Assembly: GCA_963739005.1 (NCBI GenBank)
Contig: CAVTYQ010000007.1
Coordinates: 1-64,000, forward strand
Direction: 5' to 3'
DNA length: 64,000 nt
Origin: DASWJZ01 sp963739005
GTDB lineage: Bacteria > Pseudomonadota > Alphaproteobacteria > Rhizobiales > Afifellaceae
The notes beneath the pieces were generated by a model. That model worked only from the letters and a program-made list of their open reading frames with translations, had not been told where the DNA came from and made no database searches. A program made the position numbers and the translations under genes. Below, piece by piece: positions 7,807 to 16,490 of this stretch (positions within the stretch are counted from its first letter, which is position 1; every line of letters starts with the position of its first letter).

Positions 7807-9039
7807 CTAGTGTGCCCGAGCGAGGTCGGTCTTGGAGGAATCCAAGTACTTCTTTGGCCCTTGGGCGTTCGGATGGATGTCGAACTCGAACATATCGGTG
7901 GGAATCGCCACCGACACGCACGCATTCGGAATATCGACGACCCCGCCGATTCGGCCCTCCACCGGAGCACACCCGAGAATGACGTAGGCCTGCTCCATCG
8001 AGTAGCCAAACTTCGACAAGTATTCCATTGCGTTAAGACAAGCACGACGCATGGCCATCGTGGCGTCGTTGTAGAGCTGCTTGCCGGTCTTGTCGTCGAC
8101 GCTGATACCCTCGAACACCAGGAAGTCGCCGTAATGGGGGTCGACGAGGCTGACCTTGAAGAGCGGATTGGTCAGACCGTATTTCGCGACGCCGCCCTTG
8201 ATCAGTTCCACATGCAGCTGGATCCACCCGGCCATCTCGATCGCGCCGCAGAAGGTGATCTCGCCATCGCCCTGGGAGAAATGCAGATCACCCATCGAAA
8301 GCTTGGCGCCGTCAACATAGACCGGGAAATAGATGCGTGAGCCACGAGAGATGTTCTTGATGTCGCAGTTGCCGCCATGTTCGCGCGGCGGGATCGTGCG
8401 CGACGCTTCTTTCGCCGCCTTGTCGAGCGCGGACCCCTTGAGTCCGCCTAACATCACACCCTTCGGCTCCGGCGGCAGCGCGAAGGGCGGTACACGGTTC
8501 GGATTGGTGGCAATCAGTTCCGCTTCGCGCTTGTTCCATTTCGCCAGGAGTTCGTGGCTCGGGGCGCAGCCGATCAGACCCGGATGCGTGATCGCGGCGA
8601 AACTGACGCCCGGAATATGACGCGAGCTGGCGTAGATCCCCCGTGCGTCCCAAATCGCCTTGCGGGCCTCGGGGAACAGATCGGTCAGGAATCCACCACC
8701 GTTCTCCGTCTTGAAGATGCCGGTGTATCCCCACTCGTTTCCCTTGAGTGGACCGATATCGAGGATATCAACGACAAGGATATCACCGGGCTGCGCCCCC
8801 GTGACTTCTATCGGCCCGAACAGATGGTGACAGGGGAAGAGGTCGCAGTCGCGGATGTCGGCGGCATTGTCGTCGTTTTTGATCTGACCGCCGGTCCAGT
8901 CCAGACATTCGACGATGAAATCGTCTCCCGGCTTGACGGTCGCGACCGGCGGAATGTCCGGATGCCAGCGATTGTGAATCGGCGTCGTCTGCTCACGCGG
9001 GCCTTTGCCGATGTCGACTGAAATGATTGTTTTAGGCAT
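7807..9039 (-). CDS. fmdA: Formamidase (acetamidase/formamidase family)
   Basis: 410 residues starting MPKTIISVDIGKG, with a strong AGAGGAGG ribosome-binding site 7 bases before ATG 9037-9039. FmdA hydrolyses formamide to formate and ammonia in the cytoplasm. Family features: HNRWHPDIPP near residue 20, the conserved FEVECLDWTGGQ-like stretch (here FIVECLDWTGGQ), LFGPIEVTGAQPGD, the catalytic-region segment CDIKNISRGSRIYFPVYV, and HFSQGDGEITFCGAIEM. Length and motifs are normal. It is the last gene of the urtABCDE run, only 11 bases after urtE, so transport and hydrolysis of the amide are co-transcribed. Confidence 0.95.
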   Translation of the reverse strand: MPKTIISVDIGKGPREQTTPIHNRWHPDIPPVATVKPGDDFIVECLDWTGGQIKNDDNAADIRDCDLFPCHHLFGPIEVTGAQPGDILVVDILDIGPLKGNEWGYTGIFKTENGGGFLTDLFPEARKAIWDARGIYASSRHIPGVSFAAITHPGLIGCAPSHELLAKWNKREAELIATNPNRVPPFALPPEPKGVMLGGLKGSALDKAAKEASRTIPPREHGGNCDIKNISRGSRIYFPVYVDGAKLSMGDLHFSQGDGEITFCGAIEMAGWIQLHVELIKGGVAKYGLTNPLFKVSLVDPHYGDFLVFEGISVDDKTGKQLYNDATMAMRRACLNAMEYLSKFGYSMEQAYVILGCAPVEGRIGGVVDIPNACVSVAIPTDMFEFDIHPNAQGPKKYLDSSKTDLARAH

Positions 9040-9050
9040 GCCAACCTCCT

Positions 9051-9746
9051 CTAGACCTGTAGATGTGTGCGAACGAACTCGTCGGAAAGCACGCTGACGT
9101 GGCCCTCCGCGACGATCCTGCCCGTGTCGAGGATCGCGAACCGCTCGGTGACGTCGCGAACGAAATCGAGGTTCTGCTCGACCAGCAGAATGGCGCAATT
9201 CCTCTCCTGAGGAATTCGCTTCAACAGAGCGTCGATCTCTTCGACAACGGACGGCTGCAGTCCCTCGGTCGGCTCATCGAGAAGCAGAAGCTTCGGCTCC
9301 TGCACGAGGGCGCGGGCGATTGCGAGCTGTTGCTGCTGCCCGCCGGAGAGAACGCCTCCCTTGCGCTTGGTGAGTTCCCGAAGCGCCGGGAAATAATCGA
9401 AAACGAGGTCAGGAACTGTCAGGTCCTTCTGCCCTTTGCCGAGCAGCGCCACAAAAATATTCTCCTCGACCGTGATGTCGGGAATGATCTGGCGACCCTG
9501 CGGCACATAGCTGATTCCAAGATGCGTGCGTCGATGCGACTTCATATGGGTGATGTCTGTTCCATCGAACTCGATCGAGCCGGCAGTCGGCGGCGTTTCG
9601 CCGGTAATGCTACGCAGCAACGTTGTCTTTCCGGCGCCGTTGCGGCCGAGGACAGCAACCAGTTCCCCGTCGGCGATCTCCAAGGAGATGCCGTGCAGAA
9701 TGTGGCTTGTTCCATAGAAAGTGTTGATGCCCTGGAGCCGCAGCAT
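9051..9746 (-). CDS. urtE: Amide/urea ABC transporter ATPase UrtE
   Basis: 231 residues. Walker A GRNGAGKTT (34-42), signature LSGGQQQQ (about 134-141) and Walker B LLLLDEP directly after. The ending (LDTGRIVAEGHVSVLSDE) is typical of UrtE/LivF. The ATG at 9744-9746 overlaps the urtD stop by one base (TGATG), indicating translational coupling. A longer frame upstream lies inside urtD and is not used. It pairs with UrtD to power uptake through UrtB and UrtC. Substrate is inferred to be short-chain amides or urea from the neighbouring formamidase and AmiC/AmiR genes. Confidence 0.93.
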   Translation of the reverse strand: MLRLQGINTFYGTSHILHGISLEIADGELVAVLGRNGAGKTTLLRSITGETPPTAGSIEFDGTDITHMKSHRRTHLGISYVPQGRQIIPDITVEENIFVALLGKGQKDLTVPDLVFDYFPALRELTKRKGGVLSGGQQQQLAIARALVQEPKLLLLDEPTEGLQPSVVEEIDALLKRIPQERNCAILLVEQNLDFVRDVTERFAILDTGRIVAEGHVSVLSDEFVRTHLQV

Positions 9747-10492
9747 CACTGAAACTTCCCTTTGCCCAGATAGACCTGCCGCACGATCGGGTTTTCCACC
9801 ACCTCGGCGAGAGGACCTTCGGCCAGGCATTGCCCCTGATGCAGAACCGTCACCTTCTTCGCCAATTGCCGGACGATGTGCATGTCGTGCTCTACGAGCA
9901 AAACGGTGTGGCGCTCAGCTATCTTGCGGATGAGCTCGACGGTGCGGTTCTTGCCCGCCTCCGTCATCCCGGTGGTCGGCTCGTCGAGGAGTAGAAGCTT
10001 CGGATTTGACGCGATGAGCATCCCGAGCTCAGCCCACTGGCGCTCACCGTGCGCAAGCGTATCGGCGCGTTCGCCGGCCTTGTCGGCAAGCTCAACCAAT
10101 TCAAGAATTTCCCAGATGCGGTGGTCCTGCGCCGGGGTCACTCGCTTCGTCAGCGATGGAAACACCCTTCGCACACCCTCCAGAGACACCATGACGTTGT
10201 CGTAGACCGTCAGGGTCTCGTAAAGATTCGGCACCTGGAACTTTCGGCTGATGCCGGCCTGGAATATCGCGTCGGGCGACTTGCCTGTGATGTCGTGGCC
10301 GTCGAACACGATCCTTCCGGCAGACGGCTTGAACTGCCCGGTTATCAGGGCAATTAGCGTGGTCTTGCCCGCGCCGTTCGGCCCGAGAAGCACGCGAAGC
10401 TCATTCTCTTCGACACTGAAATCGAGGTTGTTCAGGATCGTGTATCCGGACACGGTCGTCGTCAGCCCGGTGATCTCGAGGATGTTGGCCAT
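9746..10492 (-). CDS. urtD: Amide/urea ABC transporter ATPase UrtD
   Basis: 248 residues with ATG at 10490-10492 (a GTG one codon upstream is possible). Walker A GPNGAGKTT (about 37-45), the LivG/UrtD-type degenerate signature LAHGERQW, and Walker B LLLLDEPTTGMT. The insertion between Walker A and signature (VRRVFPSLTKRVTPAQ) matches the UrtD subfamily rather than branched-chain amino acid LivG. Forms a heterodimer with UrtE at the inner membrane. The stop overlaps the start of urtE. Confidence 0.93.
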   Translation of the reverse strand: MANILEITGLTTTVSGYTILNNLDFSVEENELRVLLGPNGAGKTTLIALITGQFKPSAGRIVFDGHDITGKSPDAIFQAGISRKFQVPNLYETLTVYDNVMVSLEGVRRVFPSLTKRVTPAQDHRIWEILELVELADKAGERADTLAHGERQWAELGMLIASNPKLLLLDEPTTGMTEAGKNRTVELIRKIAERHTVLLVEHDMHIVRQLAKKVTVLHQGQCLAEGPLAEVVENPIVRQVYLGKGKFQ

Positions 10493-10535
10493 CACTCAAC
10501 TCTGACCATTTCGTTTCGGAGCGCGACGGGCATGG

Positions 10536-11759
10536 CTATACGCGTTCCTGCCCCGGCTTCGTGACGCCTTGTGGCTGCCAATCCCGTTGCCGGTCATGCG
10601 CCGTCTGGTCCGCATCACTGCTAATCTGTGAGAGCGAGCCGCGTCCGCGCCGGTTTACCCAGTTCGCGATCGAGCCGACGATGCCGTCGCGGAACACAAG
10701 AACGACCGCGATGAAAAGCGCAGCCATGATGAGCTGCCAGAACGAGGCCAGAATGCCGCTCAGAAGAAACTCGGCGCCCTTGACGAGAAAAGTACCGACG
10801 AAGGCACCGATAATCGTGCCGCGGCCGCCCACTGCGGTCCAAATAACCGCCTCAATTGAGAAGACCGGACCGGCGTCGAGGAATGAAATCAGGCCGACCC
10901 AGGCCGCATACATCGCACCGGCGGTCGCGGCCATGAAGGCGGAGACGCAGAAGACAAAAATGCGATAGTTCGCGACATTGTAGCCCATGAATTCGGCGCG
11001 AACGTCGTTATCGCGAATCGACTTCAGCACGGTTCCGACCCGGGAGTGGGTCAGGACGCGCGCACCCACGAAAAACACCACGGTTACCGCCAGGATGAAC
11101 CATAGGAACATCGGGGTCGTGTAATTCGAGTAGTCGGTTATCCCGTTGAAGCCGCCCGTATAGCCCTGATACTCGATGATGAAATCCTGCAGAATGAGCG
11201 ACTCCGCCAGCGTGATCACCGCGCAATAGACGCCGTAGATGTGACGCTTGAAGGTGATGACGCCAAAAAGGAATGCCAGCAGGGTCGGAATAGCCAACGC
11301 GCAAACGACAGCGACTGGCGTGCTAGTCAGCGGCGCCATGAACTTCGGCAGTTCGGTGAGGCCGTTCCATTCCATGAAATCCGGAATGCGGCCGCCATAG
11401 CGCGTGGGATGAATGAGTGCGTAGTTCATCTTCAGCGATAGGGCGACAACATAGGCGCCGATGCCGAAGTAGACCGCCTGGCCGAGACTCAGGATTCCTG
11501 CGAAACCCCAGATAAGATCAACGCTCAGGGCAAAGATTGAATAGCAGAGAAATTTGCCCAGCAGCGACATCAGATATTGGTTGGAGCCGTAGTACGGATA
11601 GGTCCCGATCGCGGCAACGACGAGCGCCCCGAGGACGAGCGCCCATAGCGGGACAAGCGGCGCGCGCTTGATCCGGTTGACCCGCTGCGGCAAAGTCGCA
11701 ATCACGGACAAGCCCTCGCCCCTTCCGATCGGATGATTTCTGCGGGCATCAGGATTCAC
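10536..11759 (-). CDS. urtC: Amide/urea ABC transporter permease UrtC
   Basis: 407-residue inner-membrane permease of the LivM/UrtC type. About ten hydrophobic segments are seen, beginning LVPLWALVLGALVVAAIG (about 35-52); the conserved loops SLGQAVYFGIGAY and SRVGTVLKSIRDNDVRAEFMG mark the family and the coupling region with the ATPases. The C-terminal tail (after about 365) is hydrophilic and less conserved. ATG 11757-11759 overlaps the urtB stop by 4 bases. A 43-base gap separates it from urtD. Confidence 0.92.
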   Translation of the reverse strand: MNPDARRNHPIGRGEGLSVIATLPQRVNRIKRAPLVPLWALVLGALVVAAIGTYPYYGSNQYLMSLLGKFLCYSIFALSVDLIWGFAGILSLGQAVYFGIGAYVVALSLKMNYALIHPTRYGGRIPDFMEWNGLTELPKFMAPLTSTPVAVVCALAIPTLLAFLFGVITFKRHIYGVYCAVITLAESLILQDFIIEYQGYTGGFNGITDYSNYTTPMFLWFILAVTVVFFVGARVLTHSRVGTVLKSIRDNDVRAEFMGYNVANYRIFVFCVSAFMAATAGAMYAAWVGLISFLDAGPVFSIEAVIWTAVGGRGTIIGAFVGTFLVKGAEFLLSGILASFWQLIMAALFIAVVLVFRDGIVGSIANWVNRRGRGSLSQISSDADQTAHDRQRDWQPQGVTKPGQERV

Positions 11760-12628
11760 CGCCGCTCATAGAAACCGAAAATGCCTTTTGGGACGACCCG
11801 GATCGCAACGACGATGAAGACGAAGACAAGAAGCTTCCCGATCACGCTATTGTAGATAAAGGCGAGAATGGTCTCGGCTTCGCCGATGATGCCGGCGCCG
11901 ACGACCACTCCGAGGAGATTTCCAACCCCACCGAGGACGAGCACCATGTAAGCGTCGACGGAGTAGGGAAAGCCCATGGTCGGCGACACCGACTTGATCG
12001 GAGCCAGGACCGCGCCGGCGATGCCGGCGAGCCCCGAGCCGAAAACAAAAATCATCATGTCAACCTTGGCGGTATCGATCCCGAGGCATTCGGAGATCGC
12101 GCGATTGCGACGGACCGCCCGCACCTTCAGGCCGAAGGAGGTCTTGAAAATCACAAAGAAAACAAGCAGCACCAGTAGGATGGCAACAACGATCAGGAAT
12201 AGACGATAATAGGGGAACGGCAGTCGCCCGATGACACGAAAGCCCCCATCGAGCATCTTTGGAGCGCCCACGTAGTAGAGTTCGGAGCCGAAGATCAGCT
12301 TGACGATCACCTGGAGCGCCAGGCCGACCCCCCAGGTCGCGAGCAGAGTCTCAAGTGGCCTGTCGTAGATCCAGCGTATGATCCCGCGCTCGACGATCAG
12401 GCCGAGGAGCCCGACGACGACAAAAGCCACCGGGATCGAGATGAATGTGTTGCCGCCGATCTGACCGACGACCGCCGCGGTATAAGCTCCCACCATGATG
12501 AATTCGCCGTGGGCCATGTTGATGACACCGGCTACGCCGAAGATGATCGCGAGCCCAAGCGCGACCAGGATCAGGATGGCGACGATGCTGAAGCCGCTCA
12601 AGAACTGGGTGATTATTGCTTGGGTCAT
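11756..12628 (-). CDS. urtB: Amide/urea ABC transporter permease UrtB
   Basis: 290 residues, LivH/UrtB-type permease with about eight membrane segments. Family signatures: ALGLAIIFGVAGVINMAHGEF (residues about 22-42), the LKVRAVRRNRAISECLGID coupling loop, and GFPYSVDAYMVLVLGGVGN. It forms the heterodimeric pore with UrtC. Its start lies 181 bases after urtA; that gap (12629-12809) has no gene and no obvious terminator, a common arrangement that lets binding protein be made in excess. Confidence 0.92.
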   Translation of the reverse strand: MTQAIITQFLSGFSIVAILILVALGLAIIFGVAGVINMAHGEFIMVGAYTAAVVGQIGGNTFISIPVAFVVVGLLGLIVERGIIRWIYDRPLETLLATWGVGLALQVIVKLIFGSELYYVGAPKMLDGGFRVIGRLPFPYYRLFLIVVAILLVLLVFFVIFKTSFGLKVRAVRRNRAISECLGIDTAKVDMMIFVFGSGLAGIAGAVLAPIKSVSPTMGFPYSVDAYMVLVLGGVGNLLGVVVGAGIIGEAETILAFIYNSVIGKLLVFVFIVVAIRVVPKGIFGFYERR

Positions 12629-12809
12629 GAGGACAGGCGCCTTGCCGCGTTGGAATTAGCGCAACCCTCGTCACTCCTGCCCGCGAGGTCCACCCCTGCG
12701 CCTTTCGCGTTCAGCATCAAGCTACCCCGACTTCAATCCGACTATTGCAGTGACGCCGCGGCCGACGAAGCCGACGGAAATCGTCTCGCCGGCCGCCGCG
12801 TCAAATCCA

Positions 12810-14114
12810 TTACAGGTCGATGGTACCCGAGCGGTCAGGATTGTTTGTCTTCAGGCGCTCAAGCACCTGCGGATTCGTAAAGTCGCAATCCTTGTTCGGA
12901 TAGAGGAGGTCGACCCACGGATCGGGACGGATACGCTCCTCGCGCTTCCATACGATATCAAACTGGCCCTGGTCGTTGGCCTTGCCGATACGTGGCCACA
13001 GCCAGGTGTGATGGTTCTTCTCGTCGATCTTCACTGGGCCGCCGGGGGCGGTGAATTCCTGTCCGGGTAGACCTTCGAAGATCAACGCATCTGCATCGGT
13101 CGATTGCACCTTCTCCAAGGCCTGAGCCAGGAAATAAGCTGAAAAATACGCCGCCTCCATGACCGCGTTGGTCACGGCATTGGCTCCGTATTTCGCCTTG
13201 AAGCGCTCAACAAACGCCTTGTTCTCGGGCGTATCGACCGACTGGAAGTAGTTGAAGGACGTGTAGTGCCCGGTGGCGTTCTCCGGGCCCATTGCGGCAA
13301 TCTCCTGCTCCGTCGTGATGGGCGTGCAGATTGGCAGGTCATCGGGCGTCAGGCCGAATTGGCGAAACTGCTTGTAGAACGCGACGATCGAATCGCCGAC
13401 CAGATCGGAGAAGATGACCTCAGCTCCGCTGCCGGCAATGTTGTTGATGATCGTGGAGAATTCGGTGTGGCCGAGCGGCGCGTATTCTTCACCGACGTTC
13501 TCGCCGCCATTCGCCTGAAGCAGCGCCTTCACTTCGCGATTGGTTTCCTTCGGGTAAATGTAGTTGGATCCGACCATGTAGAATTTCTTCCGGCCCAGGG
13601 TGTTGATGATATAGGGCACAAAATCGTCGAGCTGCTGGTTCGGAACCGCGCCGGTATAGAAGCAGTTCTTGGAGCACTCCTGCGCCTCGTAGAGGGTCGG
13701 ATAGATGAGCACGCCGTTGTTCTGCTCGAATACCGGCAGCACCGATTGGCGGCTGGCGGAGGTGTAGCAGCCGAGCACCGCCGCAACCTTGTCTTCGAGC
13801 AGCAGCTTCTTGGCCTTTTCGGCAAACACCTGCACCAGCGACTGTGCGTCCTCGACCACCGGCTCGATCTGCTTGCCCATGACGCCGCCGTTGGCGTTGA
13901 TCTCCTCGATCGCCAGCATCTCCGCGTCGTGTAGGGATTGCTCGATGATGGCGATGGTGCCACTCAGCGAATGCAGGATGCCAACTTTTATGGTGTCGCC
14001 TTCCGCCGCTCTGGCGATGTTGCGCATGAAATAGTAAGGCGCCGTCCCGCCGAGTGTGGCTCCGAGTGTCGCTGCTGTGCCCTTTAGGAATGAGCGCCGT
14101 TTCAACTTTGTCAT
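12810..14114 (-). CDS. urtA: Tat-exported amide/urea-binding protein UrtA
   Basis: 434 residues. The start at ATG 14112-14114, after GGAGGACGGG, gives an N terminus MTKLKRRSFLKGTAATLG with a twin-arginine motif (RRSFLKG) and a hydrophobic stretch ending ARAAEG, so it is exported folded by the Tat system, whose tatABC genes lie at 52.3-53.8 kb. The mature protein is a Peripla_BP_5-type receptor: TIKVGILHSLSGTIAI, LGCYTSASRQSVLPV, GSNYIYPKETNREV. Length is normal. Its transcript leader carries the ANTAR RNA motif and terminator, so its expression should depend on amiR. Urea versus formamide/acetamide cannot be decided from sequence. Confidence 0.94.
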   Translation of the reverse strand: MTKLKRRSFLKGTAATLGATLGGTAPYYFMRNIARAAEGDTIKVGILHSLSGTIAIIEQSLHDAEMLAIEEINANGGVMGKQIEPVVEDAQSLVQVFAEKAKKLLLEDKVAAVLGCYTSASRQSVLPVFEQNNGVLIYPTLYEAQECSKNCFYTGAVPNQQLDDFVPYIINTLGRKKFYMVGSNYIYPKETNREVKALLQANGGENVGEEYAPLGHTEFSTIINNIAGSGAEVIFSDLVGDSIVAFYKQFRQFGLTPDDLPICTPITTEQEIAAMGPENATGHYTSFNYFQSVDTPENKAFVERFKAKYGANAVTNAVMEAAYFSAYFLAQALEKVQSTDADALIFEGLPGQEFTAPGGPVKIDEKNHHTWLWPRIGKANDQGQFDIVWKREERIRPDPWVDLLYPNKDCDFTNPQVLERLKTNNPDRSGTIDL

Positions 14115-14145
14115 GTCCCGTCCTCCTGACGCGTTTCTGGGCCGC

Positions 14146-14187
14146 AAAAACAAAACCCCACGTGCTCCGGCTGGAGACCACGTGGGG
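14146..14187 (-). terminator. Leader terminator upstream of urtA (attenuator)
   Basis: On the minus strand CCCCACGTG and its perfect inverse CACGTGGGG form a 9-bp stem, extended by an inner CTCC/GGAG pairing, followed by TTTTGTTTTT. It lies within the urtA leader, ending 31 bases before the ATG, so default transcription should stop before urtA. Two upstream hexaloop hairpins abut it. Confidence 0.9.
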
Positions 14188-14226
14188 GCGTCGTTGCCCG
14201 TTGAATGGAAGCGGCTACGCTGCCGC
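14186..14226 (-). promoter_or_regulatory. ANTAR-binding tandem hairpin motif in the urtA leader
   Basis: Two short hairpins with six-base loops. The first (14211-14226) is GCGGC-AGCGTA-GCCGC; the second (14186-14199) is GGGC-AACGAC-GCCC; they are 11 bases apart. Both loops have A at position 1 and G at position 4, the defining bases of the published ANTAR RNA motif. The second hairpin shares bases with the upstream arm of the terminator, so stabilising it by AmiR should block terminator formation. This explains how the adjacent amiR acts on the operon. Confidence 0.85.
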
Positions 14227-14284
14227 CATTTCTTCGCCCATTCGCTTTCGAAGGGCGTGTTGAATAATCTCAGACGGCCATTTT

Positions 14285-14878
14285 CTAGCCGGTGTCGCCG
14301 GACAATACTTCGTCCAATTCCACGACCACTGCAGCAATTGCCCCAATCGGGATCCGCTTCCTCATGGCCTGATCACGCAGGTACGAGTAGGCCGCGGATT
14401 CCCCGATATGACGTTTTTCCATGAGGATTGCTTTCGCCCTCTCCACCGTTCGGGTCGAACGAAGTGTTTCCTCGAGCTTCGATACCTTCTGCAGCAGTCT
14501 CCGTTGATAGCCCGAATTGTTACGGGCGACAAAAATGCTTGTCAATATCGCCACTGTGTCGAAGGGCTTGACGAGCGCCGCATGTGGATTCCCCTCAACT
14601 AAATTCTGAGCCGACCATGCTTCGGACGGATCGACGATAACGATGAGGGCACTGTGCGCCGCCTCGAAGCCCAGGCTTCGGAGATCATCTTTTTGCTGAC
14701 GAAGGAGATAGAAAACGAGATCTGCGCGTTCCTCCTGCCGATCGGGCGCTGGCCATAGGTGTTCGACCTGGCCGCCGAGTCGCTGGAGGCTGCGGATTAA
14801 CACCTCGCCGTCGTGGTCGCGTGGGTGCGCGACGGTAATGCGAAAAGAATGTAAGTCGAAGCCTGTGCCCGGCGTCAT
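14285..14878 (-). CDS. amiR: AmiR-like ANTAR-domain transcription antiterminator
   Basis: 197 residues from ATG 14876-14878, which has GGTGAG upstream; a further ATG at 14903-14905 would add nine residues but lacks a good site. The N-terminal part (about 10-120) is a degenerate receiver-like domain without the usual phospho-acceptor set, then a coiled coil (LLQKVSKLEETLRSTR), then the C-terminal ANTAR RNA-binding domain (RTVERAKAILMEKRHIGESAAYSYLRDQAM). This is the AmiR layout of Pseudomonas aeruginosa, in which AmiC holds AmiR inactive until an amide binds. It lies 58 bases after amiC and directly before the urtA leader that carries its RNA target. Confidence 0.9.
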   Translation of the reverse strand: MTPGTGFDLHSFRITVAHPRDHDGEVLIRSLQRLGGQVEHLWPAPDRQEERADLVFYLLRQQKDDLRSLGFEAAHSALIVIVDPSEAWSAQNLVEGNPHAALVKPFDTVAILTSIFVARNNSGYQRRLLQKVSKLEETLRSTRTVERAKAILMEKRHIGESAAYSYLRDQAMRKRIPIGAIAAVVVELDEVLSGDTG

Positions 14879-14936
14879 GAGCTCACCCTTATCGACGGCC
14901 TTCATGGATGGCGCGCCACAATACAGCGATCCCGGA

Positions 14937-16079
14937 TCAATGACTGATAAGATAGGGATCGGGCTTCACCGACTGCAGCGATTCCTTGATGATGTCGAAC
15001 TGACCGGCCTTGTTGGCTCGACCGAGCCTCGTCCAAAGCGTCGTATGGTTGCTGTCGCCGTCAATCGTGATCCGTCCCTGTGGGGCGTCGAACTCAGAGC
15101 CGAGGACGACGGGCCGCAGCACGTCCGGATCCATTGAATTGACCTCGGCGAGCGCGCGCGCAAAAACATGTACCTGAAAATAGGCTGCCTCCACACAGAG
15201 ATTGGTCGGTTCATCCGCGCCGAAGCGCTTTTTATAACGCGCCACGAACGATCGATTATCGGCGGTATCGACCGCCTCGAAATAGGGGGCCGCGGTGACA
15301 TGGCCGCAAGCGACATCTGCGCCCATCAATTTGATCTCGGCTTCGGACGTCGTAAGGCTCGCGATCGGCATGGTTTTCGGATCGAACCCGGCGTCAGCAT
15401 AGGCCCGATAGAAATATGCTGTGGCTTCGCCGACAACGGTAGAAAAGATAACGTCGGGCCGAAGCTTGCGAACGTCCCTCATCAGAATCGTGAAATCGGT
15501 CGGCTGTGCGCGCAGATCGACATAGCGTTCAGCAACGATGATGCCGTCGCGCTGGCGGAGCATCTCGCGAACGATGCGGTTCGACTCCCGCGGATAGATG
15601 TAGTCGGAGCCAATCAAATAGAAGCGCCTCCCATACGTCTCAAGGAGGAACTCCGCCAGTTCAACGCTGTTTTGATTGGGGGCGGCGCCGGTGTAGATGA
15701 TATTGGGTGAGTACTCGAAGCCCTCGTAGAGGGTCGGGTACCAGAGCAAGCCGTTGCGTCTTTCAACGATTGGCAAGACCGCCTTGCGGCTGCTCGATGT
15801 GTAGCAGCCGAATATCGTGCTAACACTATCTTCGGTTAGAAGCTTGGCAGCAAAACGCGCAAAGTTGCGCGGTTCCGAGGCGGGGTTGTAGAAAACCGGA
15901 ATCACCTCGCGGCCGTTCACGCCCCCAGCGGCGTTGATTTCCTCGATCGCCATGACGGTGCCACGAAGCTGGGTTTCCTCAATAACAGCCGTCACGCCTG
16001 TTTGGGAGAAGAGCACTCCGAACTCGCCAGGTATCCGCAGGGATCTTCGCCACGACGACACATCCTTCCCTGTAACCAC
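14937..16079 (-). CDS. amiC: AmiC-like cytoplasmic amide sensor / negative regulator
   Basis: 380 residues, GTG start at 16077-16079. It is a paralogue of UrtA in this cluster (shared FGCYTSSSRKAVLPIVERRNGLLWYPTLYEG and GSDYIYPRESNRIVREML patterns) but lacks any signal peptide: the N terminus runs directly into the receptor fold at GEFGVLFSQTG. That matches AmiC, a cytosolic binding-protein homologue that sequesters AmiR until amide is bound. Gene order amiC-amiR-urtA supports the role. The ligand pocket cannot be resolved by eye. Function is inferred from fold, location and lack of export signal. Confidence 0.88.
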   Translation of the reverse strand: MVTGKDVSSWRRSLRIPGEFGVLFSQTGVTAVIEETQLRGTVMAIEEINAAGGVNGREVIPVFYNPASEPRNFARFAAKLLTEDSVSTIFGCYTSSSRKAVLPIVERRNGLLWYPTLYEGFEYSPNIIYTGAAPNQNSVELAEFLLETYGRRFYLIGSDYIYPRESNRIVREMLRQRDGIIVAERYVDLRAQPTDFTILMRDVRKLRPDVIFSTVVGEATAYFYRAYADAGFDPKTMPIASLTTSEAEIKLMGADVACGHVTAAPYFEAVDTADNRSFVARYKKRFGADEPTNLCVEAAYFQVHVFARALAEVNSMDPDVLRPVVLGSEFDAPQGRITIDGDSNHTTLWTRLGRANKAGQFDIIKESLQSVKPDPYLISH

Positions 16080-16490
16080 GTCTTCGGGCCGGCCGCTCGC
16101 AGGAACTACGCCACCGCGCCACCGCTTTCCGCTCGCCAGGAGCGGACAGCAATTCCGCGGAATGACAGCATCAAGAAAGTGAAGCGTAGGTCACCTTGAG
16201 CAGCGCTACAACAGCCAACGTGCACTCTTCGGGATTCCGCGGCGGAGGGACCTTTTTTCCTCCGCGGAACTCTAGCGTCCGAGGACGGAAGAATGAAACG
16301 GATGCGCGAAATGCGTTGGCTTGATATTCTTCGGAGCGATGCGGGGCCGATAGTTTGCCGGGACGAGGTTCGAAGGTCCGAGAATCTCAAGAGATAGAAC
16401 TCGTCAGGCTCGTTCGGCATCTTCAAGAATACGAATATGTAGGCGATGTTTGGCTTTTGGACCGCGGCAAGGCCTCTGGCTGTCTGCGCG
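16080..16490. other. Intergenic region upstream of amiC
   Basis: About 410 bases without a convincing gene; a long minus-strand frame crosses it but has no recognisable domain. It should hold the amiC promoter. An imperfect inverted repeat, TTCCGCGGCGGAGG with CCTCCGCGGAA around a T-rich loop, lies at 16235-16269. Confidence 0.5.

Noticed and set aside
16235..16269. Terminator upstream of amiC
   Set aside because: The inverted repeat has a T-rich loop instead of a T-rich tail on either strand, so it does not fit an intrinsic terminator.
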